Below are positions 52,372 through 63,710 of a stretch of DNA of 64,000 nucleotides, piece by piece (positions within the stretch are counted from its first letter, which is position 1; each line of letters begins with the position of its first letter). The translations under genes were made by a program, and so were the position numbers. This DNA comes from Pontederia crassipes. Taxonomy: Eukaryota; Streptophyta; Magnoliopsida; Commelinales; Pontederiaceae. The stretch lies in the NCBI GenBank assembly GCA_030549335.1, contig CM060191.1, positions 2,857,001 to 2,921,000 on the forward strand, given 5' to 3'. The notes under the pieces were generated by a model, which saw nothing but the letters and a program-made list of their open reading frames with translations, searched no databases and was not told the origin of the DNA.

Positions 52372-52800
52372 GGAATATATTATTGATCATTGTGGTAACA
52401 ATGGTGTCGGTATTAAGTATCTATTGTTTAATTATTTTCCCCTTGCCGAATCTGAATAGCTCCGGCCGGCAAGAACGTGAAGTAGGTAATAAGTGAGTGA
52501 GGTCGCTTTCGTTCAGCTTCCATATCCTGCCGCGCGCAGCTGCTTCTGCTGCAGCTGCTGCCGCTCTCTGCCCGCACCAGCAGCGGCCAGCAGCTAATGC
52601 AACCAACTTGTGGGGTGAGATGGGGTGGGGGGCGAGGAGATCTGCTGCGAGTGCATCCCACTTTAACTGTTGGTTTTATGGCCGATCCGTCAGTCCCTTC
52701 CAGGACCCCCCCATCTCTCTCTCTCTCCCCCTCCTCTTTGCTCTCTCTCTCCCCCCCACCCCCCCCCCGACACCAAAACACTGAGCGCACAATAAACGGA
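51539..52800. other. AT-rich intergenic DNA, then unique GC-rich flank of the SAP duplicate
   Basis: 51700-52080 is a degraded palindromic TIR relic similar to 23540-23860. (TA)n lies at ~52337-52367. From 52440 the sequence is GC-rich and CT-rich, and it continues the intron-side flank of the SAP duplicate without an obvious match in the parental intron. Confidence 0.4.
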
Positions 52801-52804
52801 ACTG

Positions 52805-53780
52805 CAGCGAACTGACGAGTGCAATGGGGGGTCAAAAGGGATCAGAGGAATACAGACGATGAAGAGAAAAAGCAGGATCAGAGAGGAAGCTACTTCTACT
52901 ACTACTACCACCGCCACCTCCAACATCACCACCAACACACGCCACCCCCCCATCCCCACCCATCCATATTTGCTCAGTCCCTTTGTCAGTGGCAATGCAG
53001 ATGAAGAGAAAGGACGTGAAGAGGAGGAGAAGCCATGCGAAGCGTTTCGCCTTGTTAAACCACCTAACAAAGACATGGACACCGCACATCTTCCCATGAC
53101 AGGGGAAAAGGATAAAGCAGCAGACGCCATTTATGTGGGCAACAGTGGGACAAAGGAGAAGCCCTAAAAGGAAAAAAAAGAGAGAAAAAAAAACGAGAGA
53201 AATCAAAGAAGACGACGGAGCAGAAACGAAGAGGCGATGATTTGACGAACAACTGGAAGACAAAACTGTTCGGGTCCGATGGATACCGACAACACTGATG
53301 CGCGGGCACCAGTCTAAATTTTAAAGATCGAACTAAATAAGAGAAAAAAAGGGTAAATAAACAAGATGTAGACGTGGAGACGCGTGTGTTCTATCACATC
53401 GGCGACTAAGAAAAAAAAATTGGATGCAATTAACGTGGAAAAAGGACTAGGGCGGGCGTGATGGAGAGAGTGCCTGGAAGAGGACGGCGACGGCGGGTGC
53501 AGCGGCGAGTCTGTCGGCGGAGAGCGCGGCGTCGAGGGCGACGGCCTCCACGAAGTGCTTGGGCCGGACGGCCTCCGTAGATCTCTGCCGCGACGACGAG
53601 GAGGACGAGGGATGCGAGAGCCGGCGTCGGCGCCTGCACCGCGTCCTCCCGGCGGCGAGCTCCACGTCGGAAGTAGAAGTGCAACTTTAGGGCAAAAATA
53701 ATTTGCTGCAATAAAAATTATTGAGAATTGGGCCACAACGTTCTGCAAAGTACACACGGCTTGGAACATACTTTATATAT
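52805..53780. repeat. Partial duplicate of the SAP promoter, exon 1 and intron start
   Basis: Collinear with 45625-46700 in the same orientation but with many substitutions and indels, so an old duplication. It covers the proximal intron, exon 1 and proximal promoter. Exon 2 has no counterpart here. Confidence 0.85.
53474..53667 (-). pseudogene. SAP exon 1 pseudogene (duplicate)
   Basis: Aligns with SAP exon 1 (HPSSSSSSRQRSTEAV, then PKHFVEAVALDAALSADRLA and APAVAVLFQ). The start codon is changed to ACG at 53665-53667. The exon is 61 bases shorter, and that is not a multiple of three. The conserved Trp of VWPEHF is Arg. The donor after CAG is GC instead of GT. No exon 2 follows on this strand. 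A GTG at 53663-53665 opens a 72-residue frame, but nothing supports its use. The duplicate is therefore non-coding, although its promoter may still fire. Confidence 0.85.
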
Positions 53781-53837
53781 ATTAATATAATAATATTAAT
53801 AGTAAAGCAATTATTAATATTTAATTATTGATTTATT

Positions 53838-54311
53838 TAGGGCAGTAAGAAAAATTCAATCGATTTGAAAAAATCGAACCAAAAATTAAGAATTTGAATA
53901 TAATTTTGGATAATTTTTAATAAATTAAAATTCACTCGTTAAAATTAGGGTAGTAAAAATTAGTTAGTTTTTTATTTATATAATTAATACATATATTATC
54001 AATTTTTTATTATATATAGAATATTTTTTGTATAAAATTTCATACTTCTCTATCAAATTATTAAACTCTTAGTAGTATATTTTAATATAAACTTAAATAT
54101 TTTTATATTAATTTTAATTAATTTTATATTTTTAAAAATATAATTATATAAAAGTAGAGCTTCGAAAAAATTGACTCGTTAAAGAGTGATTTTTATTTTT
54201 TTTCAAAATAGTTCTAGGATGGTTTTTTTAATTTTAAAAATCGATCCGAAAAGTGACGATTGATTTTTTTCGACCGAAAACTCAACCCAACCTGAATTAC
54301 TTTCATCCCTA
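53838..54311. mobile_element. hAT-type MITE inserted in the SAP duplicate
   Basis: Begins TAGGGCAGTAAG and ends TTTCATCCCTA (reverse complement TAGGGATGAAA). It is flanked by a perfect 8-bp duplication, gatttatt (53830-53837 and 54312-54319). Removing it restores collinearity with the SAP upstream region at ~46760, so it arrived after the duplication. The termini fit the hAT TIR consensus YARNG. No coding capacity; 474 bp. Confidence 0.8.
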
Positions 54312-54319
54312 GATTTATT

Positions 54320-55420
54320 TATAAAAAAAATAATTAGTAGCCCGTTTGATTCTTATTATATATATTTTTAAAAAAAGTTAAAAAATGAGTAAAGAAAAAT
54401 ACGAGTAAACTTTAATAAATGTTCACATAAAATTAATAAATTTGTTCATCTTGTGATCAAACACGGGTGGCACAAAACTTAAGATGAGACGGATTGTACA
54501 TTAGTGAAAATTTAATTTGAGTATATTCTTAATTATTCCTTAAACTACCTCAAAGGATGTCATAATAGCGTCTCCCATTTGAATATCAAATTAATTATAT
54601 ACTAATAATTTTAAACATCGGTGAATTTCGACTTAATAGACACATTTTAGTTTGAAATTTTGAATCCATTTTTTTTATTTTACAATAATATTTCGAGCCA
54701 CCAAGGAAAAAAACCGCTGCCACTTTAAATTTTGTTCCTGATGTTTTACATGATTGGAGTATTAAAATTAAATAAGTGTATATGTATAATTATAAAATTT
54801 TGTTCCTGACGTATTATCATTACGTATATAATTTATTTGTGTGTATATGTATAATGATAAAATTTCTACCTATACCATTTATATACGAAAGCATATATGT
54901 TGTATAAATAATATACATACAGGTAAGATGAGCACGTGGAATTAATAAGAATATTGTCAAGATTTTTCACAAGTAAAATCTTAATATTCTTTCGAAAAAA
55001 ACGATCTTAATCTTAATTATATAATCATAAAAATCCAAAAGGGTCAGTAAATAATGCTACACTTTTTTTTATTCGGACATAAAATTAAAAATAAGCATAA
55101 AAGAACTATTCAATAAATTTCTTTATATAGCCATTATTCTCTCTCATGTGTAACTGTCTTAAAACTCATTACCCATGCATTTCAACTATTTCAATGCTGG
55201 AAAAATAAGTAGAAAATTCCTTTCGTCATCAACTAGGAAAGGCCGCGGTCTACACGTGGGTGGAGTATTGTGTAGCTTCCTACAACTTGCGGAGGTCTAG
55301 GAATAAAAAATTTTAAGAACATCATAGATTTCATGTTCGTTAAGAATGTTTTTGATATATTAAACTCATCATCGACCCATGGGCTAACCTCATTAGTAAC
55401 AAATATGACTTTATTCATTC
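54320..55420. other. AT-rich intergenic DNA with SAP-upstream homology blocks
   Basis: Blocks at ~54320-54350 and ~54680-54800 are homologous to SAP upstream DNA (46760-46800 and 49565-49690). The remainder has no recognisable content. Confidence 0.4.
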
Positions 55421-55429
55421 TTGGACTCC

Positions 55430-56790
55430 CTTCACTTTACTCATCCCTCTATTTGGAGGTAGGTCATCCTCTCCTCCTAAACTGCGGCTCGAGAGGAGAT
55501 CTTAAAGCTAATCGGTAATGACGGTTCGACAAATGTGATGTGTGACCCTTAGATCTTTATGCGTCCTTTAAACATAATGCCTACTTATGTAAATGTGCAT
55601 GCGACCTCTCACTAACATTACAGTTGCTGATCTTGTTCTTGGCTTTTTCTGGAATGTACAGTTGCTACATGAATTTTTTGGTCCTGGGTTCATTTTGACT
55701 ATCACCTCTATCTGCTTGCTCATTTTCGCTTGTGATGACAAGTGGATATGGACAATGGATCCTTATGGCCATGCATCCATCGAGACTGTCTATAACTATT
55801 TGTGCAACCGGGCAACTCCACTATCGATGATTGGGGACCCTACTCTGATTGTAACTTAGAGTCTCTTAGTTCCTCAAAAAATATTTTTTTTTCTTTGAAA
55901 ATTAAAACATGGCTGACTCTTACCCTTGACTTTATTTCACGATTTAATAATATGATTAATCCTACTTATTCTCTTTGTGATATTTCGCTTGAAACCATCG
56001 TGCATTTATTCTTTGATTGTTCCATTTCTAAGTCTTATTGGAATTTGTTCTCACATAGAGTACATTATGTTTTCTCAAACTATGATACTTGGCATATGGG
56101 TGCCTAGATCGAGGAGGGATTGCCCCTACTCTCTATGAAATATATGGATAATGAGGAATGATGCTCACTTTTAATTCAAGTTTTGTGCCATCTCGATAGT
56201 GTGGGAGAGGGTTTTGGTCGGACATAATGAATATATTAGACATCATTTATCTAAGGCATCCTTCTCTCTCCCGCGACCCAATTTGGGTCCGACGAAATCT
56301 CCCCCTTCGGGTTGAATTTATCTCAGCTCAGATGGACGGATCCAAACAAGCTAGGGGCGCTAACTACATCATTAGATCTGATACTGGTGGTGGTTTTCTG
56401 TGTGCAGTAGCTTTTTCTTTGGAGGCACGCTCGGCTTTGGAGATGGAGGCATGGGACTAATGAGGGGGATTTAGCGGTGCAGACAGCTCGGCTACACTCA
56501 TGTCAACTAATAGTAGTGCACGCCAAAAATTGCCCACGGAAGATTCTGAATGTCTTGCTAAATATTTGGCACTACATGGAAGGCTTTGAAGACTTTAAAT
56601 GTATACACATATATAGGTAGGTAAATCTGACTGCTGATTTTTGGCAAATCTACACCGACACTTCAAATCAAATGTATTTTGGAATGTGGATTCATCTAAT
56701 GGGTTCTTCAATATTTTGTACCAGGATAATTCATGTTATATTTTAATGGATAATCGCCTTACATTAAAAAAAGTTAATTGTTTCTTTCAT
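55430..56790 (+). pseudogene. Decayed L1-type LINE ORF2 C-terminus (zinc-binding and RNase H regions)
   Basis: In shifting + frames the order of domains is that of a plant LINE ORF2 tail. First comes GNDGSTNVMCDP (~55515-55550, usually G(D/N)GxxxxxxxDPW). Next is an RVT zinc-binding-like region, KIKTWLTLTLDFISRFNNM, then CDISLETIVHLFFDCSISKS (~55900-56040). An RNase H-like segment follows, QMDGSKQARGANYIIRSDTG then AVAFSLEARSALEMEAW (~56330-56460). The end reads IYRQVNLTADFLANLHRHF (~56610-56670), like the HIYREGNxxADxLAN motif. Several stops and frameshifts make it non-functional. The reverse transcriptase core is not present upstream. Confidence 0.65.
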
Positions 56791-58850
56791 CAAAAATAAT
56801 TTTCTTTTTGTATACATAACATTATGTTGTAGTTTATTACAATGTTGTAATTCTTTAAGGTCCAAAATATATATATTCGTTTTATTTTAAAACATCATAT
56901 TAGTGAATGTTTGATTATTAGTTCTCTCTCTTCCTCTAAATCCATAATAAATGGTTAAAAAATTAGTTGATAACAATTCGACGAGAGAATATGTCTTGAT
57001 TAGATGATAACAATTAAATATTAACGGATAATAAATATTTAATTTGATTGTAGTTTGTCAAGAATCACTTGATAATACAATGGTTTAACTAATATATAAT
57101 TAGAAAAAATGATAAAAAGATACATAAGAATATATACTTTACGATATTTTATTTTTCTATTGTTCTTACACTCGTTCTTATAGCAAATGCATTCATATTA
57201 GTTACTTTATGATATTTTATTTTGGATGATAGCATTTTTTAAAAATAGTATTTTAGAATGTTGATTTTTTTAAAAAATAAAATAAAAAATTTTAATTTAC
57301 AATATAAAGCTAAAAAATATTGCATGATGTATAAAAAGTAAATTAAATCTTTTTTCATAAAATAAATTAGGATAAATTATGAAACATCTATGATCTATAG
57401 ATTGAGAGTAGTTTATAAAATTTTATCTTTTAATTTCTAAGCTCTACTTCAAAAAATATACTTTTTTTTTATAGAAACAGGCGCCTCGTGAGTATCCTCG
57501 TGAGATGCAAATCCTCATATTTTCTGCAGGACACGTTAACCCTTTTTATGCCACTACTTATGGGAGTCGTTTGTTTGCGGAGTCAAGACGGAATCGTGTT
57601 CTTATTCCACTCAATTTCATCAAACACCCGTCCGAAACCAAGTTTCCGAGTGGAAATTGGATGGAACAAAAGTCATGCGATCCTATTTCCATCTCTCTTA
57701 ATTCCAACTTTTATGGAATCAAGAGTTTTTTTTTACTTGACGCGACATATTATTTCTTTTTTTCTTTTCTCTCGCATGATATCTTTAACAAAGGTTGCGT
57801 TTAGTTGAGAATATTTTGTGAGAACATCGCGAAATATTCCCAAACAACCATCGTAACAGAAACATTACGTGACTTTTGACGAGAACTTTTTTAGAAAAGT
57901 TCTCGTCAAAAGTTCTTGCCGAACATTTTTTTTAACTTCTCCACCGCATTTTTTGACTTTTTTAAATTTCATTTATTTTTTAATTGTTTTATAATGTATG
58001 CATATATAATTTAGGATAAATTAATACATTATTAGGGATATTATAACATAATTTATTAAATTTTATTAATTAAAAATTATAAAATAATTAGTTCTAGTAA
58101 TTAATAAATATTTTATTAATTAAACTATTCAATTATTTTTTTTAAAAATTATATTATATTTGGATCTTAAAATGTATGTAAATTATAATATTAATAACGT
58201 TTAAAAGATTTAATCAAAATAAATAAAAATAATATTAATAATATAACGATTTACATAAAATATAATATTAATAATATATTCTTATTTATTATACTTTTAT
58301 ACCTCATAAAATAATAAATTATATTTTTAATTTTCCTTTTTTATCCAAACACCCGTTAAAATTTATTCATCACATTAACTTTTTAAATCCTCATCATTAT
58401 ACTTTTTCATCCAAACACCAAACACCAACCCAAATTTTTCTATCAAATCAATTAGTTATCAGCCAAAAGAAATTGTTTAATAAACATAAATTAATTTTAA
58501 TAAAAAAATAATATAATATAACTATTACTTATTATTTCATTAAAAATTTTAATATTTCATTAAATATAATTACTTTTTTAAATGATTTTTTATATTTAAA
58601 ATATATTTTTTGACATTTTTTAATAAAAAAATATTTTATAATTTTATTTTAATTAATAATAAATTTATATTTTATAATTATATTAATTATTTTTAATTCA
58701 AAATAATAAAAAAATTCATTCCTATCCTATCAATTTTTCATCCACTTTGTCCAAATTAAATTGTCAATTCAATTATGCATGCGAACATAAAAAGAACAAC
58801 ACCGTTTTCAAACGGAGTCCCAAAGATTCAAATGTAACTTGGAACTCTCG
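56791..58850. other. AT-rich intergenic DNA with a perfect hairpin
   Basis: Mostly AT-rich and non-coding. Two overlapping frames at 57488-57808 have no recognisable domain. A MITE-like region around 57795-57860 pairs ggttgcgtttagttgag with cccaaacaacc. A perfect 19-bp hairpin follows at 57872-57913. Confidence 0.4.
57872..57913. repeat. Perfect 19-bp inverted repeat with 4-nt loop
   Basis: Arm 57872-57890 (acttttgacgagaactttt), loop ttag (57891-57894), and an exactly complementary arm 57895-57913. There are no mismatches. It lies in non-coding DNA next to a MITE-like inverted repeat. Confidence 0.95.
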
Positions 58851-58852
58851 AT

Positions 58853-59039
58853 ACAACAACAACAACAACAAAACCTTATCCCACTAGGTGGGGTCGGCTA
58901 CATGGATCATACGACACCATTCCGCATTCGTTGATCTATGTTCATGAGATTCGACAAAGTTTTACGTTGGCCGTCGAGACCTAACACAACCCTCCTCCTT
59001 TGTCCGGACTTGGACCGGCTATAAAACATAGGCGGAGTT
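58853..59039 (-). mobile_element. Short RTE-derived element 3' of TIM50 (copy j)
   Basis: Minus-strand copy with a CAA/TTG tail at 58853. The 5' module ends gatcaacgaat and joins gcggaatggtgtcg. No clear target duplication is seen. It lies ~550 bases beyond the TIM50 stop codon, in the same orientation as TIM50. Confidence 0.87.
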
Positions 59040-59595
59040 TTCAATGGTAGGTGCGAGATCATCGTTTTCAATGGTGCACAGGAACGCTGGCCACCAAGAG
59101 GCAAATACCATACTGAACTATTAGATCCCAAGAACAATAGCAAGCAAGTACACTCTTGATTTAAGCTCGATAACAGTAGAATTTATTATGCCTATCAAAT
59201 TTCGATGTAAACCCCTTGAACAACACAGGAAGAAAAAAAAAGGGGCAACAGTGCAGATTTCGCAGACTGACTGATGCAGAGATGTAGAGGGTCCAGAATC
59301 CAGATGGCCAATTAATTTATGACTAACATGACACGTTTCCTATCTCATGACATAGGGAAAAAAATTGAGCAGGACGAAAAATCAAATGGTCCTCCATCAG
59401 CACGGTTGAACTCACAAAAATGGGGAGAAAGTGGGGTTGAGGATCAACTCTGAACCTGCCCCTCCTTCCCCAATGGTGACAGGTCAATTGTGATGAAAAA
59501 AAAACTCTGAGAAACTCAAGAAAAGCTCACAAAGCTTTCTTTTTTCTCGTGATGAACATTTTCCTTCTAATACCAGTGAATGTCATCGTGCAGTT

Positions 59596-62528
59596 TCATC
59601 GCCTCCAAAGACGACTATGTTGTTTCTGTTCTTGCAGCCTCCTGCAAAAGAACAAAAACAGAGCTCCATGCATTAAAAGTTCACATAAAACTGCACAAAC
59701 CTAGTTAATCATGGCCATGGGTGCAGAGTTTTCTTTAAAAACACTTGCAAAAAAGAATTGCCTTAAATTACGAACAATAGTGTCATATATAAAGGCTTTG
59801 GCTAGTGTTTATAAAATAATATTAGGAGGGTTTTTATTTAGAACAATGGCCTCTCCTTGCAATAAAAAAAATTGTTATCAAGGGTTCATCAAGCATTATC
59901 AAGTTTGTCATTGTAATTTAAATATAATCAGCTTCATGAAATCACAATGAGAGCACAGTGATAAACATGATTGTAAATATGTATACATATAACTACAGAA
60001 AGATACAAATGTAACTAAGTATTTATGCATCTCTTAAACCATACTTGAAGCGACTAAACACACTTGTACTTATAAGATAATTTTTTTAGGACTTGTAAGA
60101 TAATTTTAATTAGCTAACTCTAGCTATATTTTAAAGATAAATTATTAACAATATTTTTTTTTCTTTTTAACAACATAAAAAGAGGTAGAAGGAAGTCTAA
60201 TACAAGTACTTCAAAATCAGCATAGGATTTCATCCTTTTACTACCTTAATGTCACAGTTTCAAACCCCATGGATATGTTACTTAAAAGGTAACTAGTTCA
60301 CAAATGAGCAAAGTTCTTACTTCTGGTGCTCTTTCGAGCGCTCTATGAACTCAGTGGGTATATCGCGACCTTGATAGGATGCAAGTACAGGTCTTATATC
60401 AGCAGGTCTATGCATGGCAACATCTGAAATAAAACAATCAGGATTAGGTTTTAACAAGATTCAAGGAAGAGAAAGTTTCAATGGATGTAGTCCATGTATA
60501 TAGTCTTGAATAGCCTACACTCAAGGAAGGGAATAAGGTCTAGAAGGGCAGTGTCATCATTTTCCAGCTTCCAGGCCTTGACAGGAACACAATTCTCAGG
60601 CTGAAGGCTACTTTCCAGAGCATGCCCACTAATGTAAAGTATCCTCGAAGGATCTCTATTCAGCTTTGAGAGGTCCTGCAAGAAATACAGGGGGAGTGAT
60701 GCAAAATGAATTTCGAAGAACATGTACCATTAGGAAATTTGTTTTGTGCCTTTCCTCAAAATATTTCAGGTTATGACTGGTGAACAATAAAAGAGTGTAA
60801 TCAACATTATTACTACTACTCATTGCTTTTGAAAAACTACAGAATAACAAGGAAATAGACATACTACCAAGATAATGTCCCAACTGCTTCAAAAGAAAAT
60901 TAAGGACTTCTATGTCCGTAAATTTATGTAGAACAAAAACCAGGTATCAATTTGAGGTGGGCACGGGGTTTTCAGCTGACTGCTGTATTATATGCCATAT
61001 CAGTCTGCTAAAATAGTTGCATCAATTCGGTATCTAGAAGTCCAACGAGTCACGACTAAATCAATTGAAGCTGGAAGCTTTTCTTTTAGGAGAGGGCAAG
61101 AGAATTAAAGGTTTAACTGCGACATTCCAGAATTAGATCATGTGACCTCCTATCGAGGTTCAAACCATAACGACTTGAAGCAATGAACCATTAAAAATTC
61201 AAACCAAACAAGCATAAAAGGGAGGATAAATAAGTAAAAAGAAAAACTAGACTATCAGCCAATACAGACACATGTCAGACCTATTTCTGGTGGAGAACAA
61301 AGTGTCAAAAGACCATAGAATCAGATTGGTGAGTTGCCAGTACCAAATCAACTGCAATGGAATAATGGTTTGATACAAAGACCTATTCATGAACACTATG
61401 AAACAATAGGGAAATGAATAAATGAATACCCAATAAGCAATCCAAAAAATTTCAAAACAAATGTCTACCCGATAATGTTTCCCATTCACATATTTTGTTG
61501 CGGCCCTTGATAATCTATAGCGGATACAACCCTTCTGATCCAGCCTTTCAATCACAGGATCAACATACTGCAAACAAAGGAATAAATAAAAGCTTACTAT
61601 GGACACTGCTATTTTGCTCATATCTTCTAAAGGAAGTTTAATCAACGTACCATGTTCAACTGATCAGAGTACACAACAATTTCATAGAACTTAGCCAGAT
61701 GCTCCAAGAAAGCATCAACTCCAGGCCTTTTAAATGTCCTCCAGCCTCTATCACGCTTTAATCAGAAAGGCACGAGTTAGAAACAACAAAAATAGGAGAA
61801 GGACAAAATTTTGTGAAATCGTCATCTCAGCGCACTAGCAGTTCAAGAAAGAATGACGTCCAAGCACTTCCCATATTATAAGTGCCTTGGTCACAAAACT
61901 ACTGGTCCAAGGCACATGAACTTATTCAAATATCTAAACAAGTAAACAACTGGCAGCAAACAGTTGAGTGCCTTTCAACAAGATAAAGGTCAGATGCAAT
62001 CTGACAATACAATCAAGGAAAAAGAACAATACTACGAACAAAAATAATATAACAAATGAAGAAGATACAGTATAAGATGTTAAAGTTCACAAGGAGGGAG
62101 AAAGTCGATCATTCTCCTCTAATATCAAAATAGTAGAAAGAAGGACAACCAAAGAACCTCTGTTAGCAGTGCACACTCCCTATCCCTACAAACAAACAAC
62201 TTTACCTTCCAATCAGAGTATACTAGTGTCTCATTGAGGTCTAGAACAAGAGTGAAAACATGTTGTTCCTGAGGAAGTAAATCAGGCAGAAGCTTCTCTG
62301 ATGATGGTTCAGTAAAACCCTAGGCAAGAAAAGTGGAAGAAAGTTGCCACAGAAATTAGCTTTATCACATAACAACAAACAACAACAAAGCCTTATCCCA
62401 CTAGGTGGGGTCGGCTACTTTATCACATAAGATTACTAAAATAAATAATCATCAAATTTTACATACCTGAACATGTTCTTCTATTGTTCTCCTTAGATCT
62501 AGGTACAGATCAAGAGCCTTTACAGGCA
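59596..62528 (-). CDS. TIM50: Mitochondrial import translocase subunit TIM50, C-terminal part
   Basis: Minus-strand exons, 5' to 3': 62528-62467, 62319-62206, 61755-61651, 61567-61469, 60675-60519, 60423-60321 and 59641-59596, with consistent phases (~228 aa). The first of these starts mid-codon, so earlier exons lie beyond 64000 or were not found up to it. The protein has [18 protein letters not shown] (FCP1/HAD-like fold with a modified DxDxT loop), [80 protein letters not shown], and ends [18 protein letters not shown]50 is the intermembrane-space receptor of the TIM23 complex and receives presequence proteins from TOM. The missing N-terminus would carry the presequence and membrane anchor. 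Introns contain RTE-derived insertions at 62373 and 62645. Confidence 0.94.
62373..62417 (-). mobile_element. Extremely truncated RTE 3' end in a TIM50 intron (copy k)
   Basis: Only ~45 bases, comprising the CAA/TTG tail plus aaagccttatcccactaggt and a few more, between a 13-bp duplication ctttatcacataa (62360-62372 and 62418-62430). It shows that reverse transcription can abort within 40 bases of the 3' end and still integrate. Confidence 0.9.
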
Positions 62529-62644
62529 CTGCAACATTAGTAAGCATATGAAAATGTAAGGACATGAACAAGCATGAGATGCAGATCATGCGAAAATAAT
62601 ATATAGATATATTTTTGTTGAGGGATATAGATATCACATTATTA

Positions 62645-62822
62645 ACTCCGCCTATGTTTTATAGCCGGTCCCAAGCCCGGATAAAGGAAGAGGGTTGTGT
62701 TAGGCCCCGACAGTCAGCGTAAAACTCTGTCGAATCTCATGAACATGGATCAATGAAGGCGTCGTATGATCCATATAGCCGACCCCACCTAGTGGGATAA
62801 GGCTTTGTTGTTGTTGTTGTTG
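62645..62822 (+). mobile_element. Short RTE-derived element in a TIM50 intron (copy l)
   Basis: Flanked by a perfect 19-bp duplication, tatagatatcacattatta (62626-62644 and 62823-62841). The 5' module ends gatcaatgaa and joins ggcgtcgtatgatcc. The 5' module contains a cgacag...ctgtcg hairpin. It lies antisense to TIM50. The perfect duplication suggests a young insertion. Confidence 0.93.
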
Positions 62823-62841
62823 TATAGATATCACATTATTA

Positions 62842-63507
62842 CAATGGGACAAAAATTTCCCATGAAAACAACATTCAGCTATTTCTATGAAGACGAGCAA
62901 GTTTATGATAAATTGGAGGAAATTTTGACAAAAGAGGTCTTACAAAACATTATAGAATGTATAGCTATAATTTCAATAGACTATCAACAACCAATCCTTG
63001 TTAAATGATTCGCAACTGCTATGTTCAATACATGCTTCAAATTGATGAAATCAAATGTCTTAATGAAGTCACAGCATTGACTATCTATCATTTTAGAATG
63101 AGAGTAAGAACATAAAGGAGCTTATGCATTTTTGTCATCATCTGTCCAGTAGTAAGCCATTCTTTTCAAAGAAAGAAAACATTCATGTTCCTTTGTGTAG
63201 ACTGCATAGCTCATACATTTGAAACATATGTACCTCTCCTGAATTTTCCTATGAAATTAAACTCTAAGTTACAAGGTTAAAGATGAATACATCCTAATAT
63301 AAGCATTGAATGCTACACTTTTTTATTGACAAATACCCTTCTACTTTTCTCAAAAACAAGATATACCCTTCCATAGCACATTCCACCATCAACCTATGGC
63401 AAGATTCTCAAAAGCAATGCACAACTTAAGGACAAAAACACAATAATATATCTGAAGGTACAAGTACTAATACAAAAAAAATATTAAATATTAAATTGAA
63501 CAACTAA
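62842..63507. other. Presumed TIM50 intron
   Basis: No TIM50 exon could be recognised on the minus strand between 62529 and 64000, so this is probably one long intron. A small + frame at 62805-63008 begins in the RTE tail and has no recognisable domain. Confidence 0.4.
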
Positions 63508-63509
63508 CA

Positions 63510-63688
63510 ACAACAACAACAACAACAAAGCCTTCTCCCACTAGGTGGGGTCGGCTACATGGATCAAACGACGCCATGTTGATCCATGTTCATGAGATTT
63601 GACAGGGTTTTACGCTGGCTGTCGGGGCCTAACACAACCCTCCTCCTTTATCCGGGCTTGGGACCGGCTATAAAACATAGGCGGAGTT
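63510..63688 (-). mobile_element. Short RTE-derived element in the presumed TIM50 intron (copy m)
   Basis: Flanked by a 17-bp duplication, aaattgaacaactaaca (63493-63509 and 63694-63710). About five extra bases (gaata) lie at its 5' junction, possibly untemplated. The 5' module ends gatcaac and joins atggcgtcg of the LINE 3' end. Confidence 0.92.
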
Positions 63689-63710
63689 GAATAAAATTGA
63701 ACAACTAACA

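Noticed and set aside
53447-53665. 72-aa protein from the SAP duplicate
   Set aside because: Starts at GTG, because the parental ATG is ACG here; net deletion and missing exon 2 mark it as a pseudogene.
57488-57808. Two overlapping ~100-aa frames
   Set aside because: No recognisable family; the sequence resembles MITE-type terminal phrases rather than protein-coding DNA.
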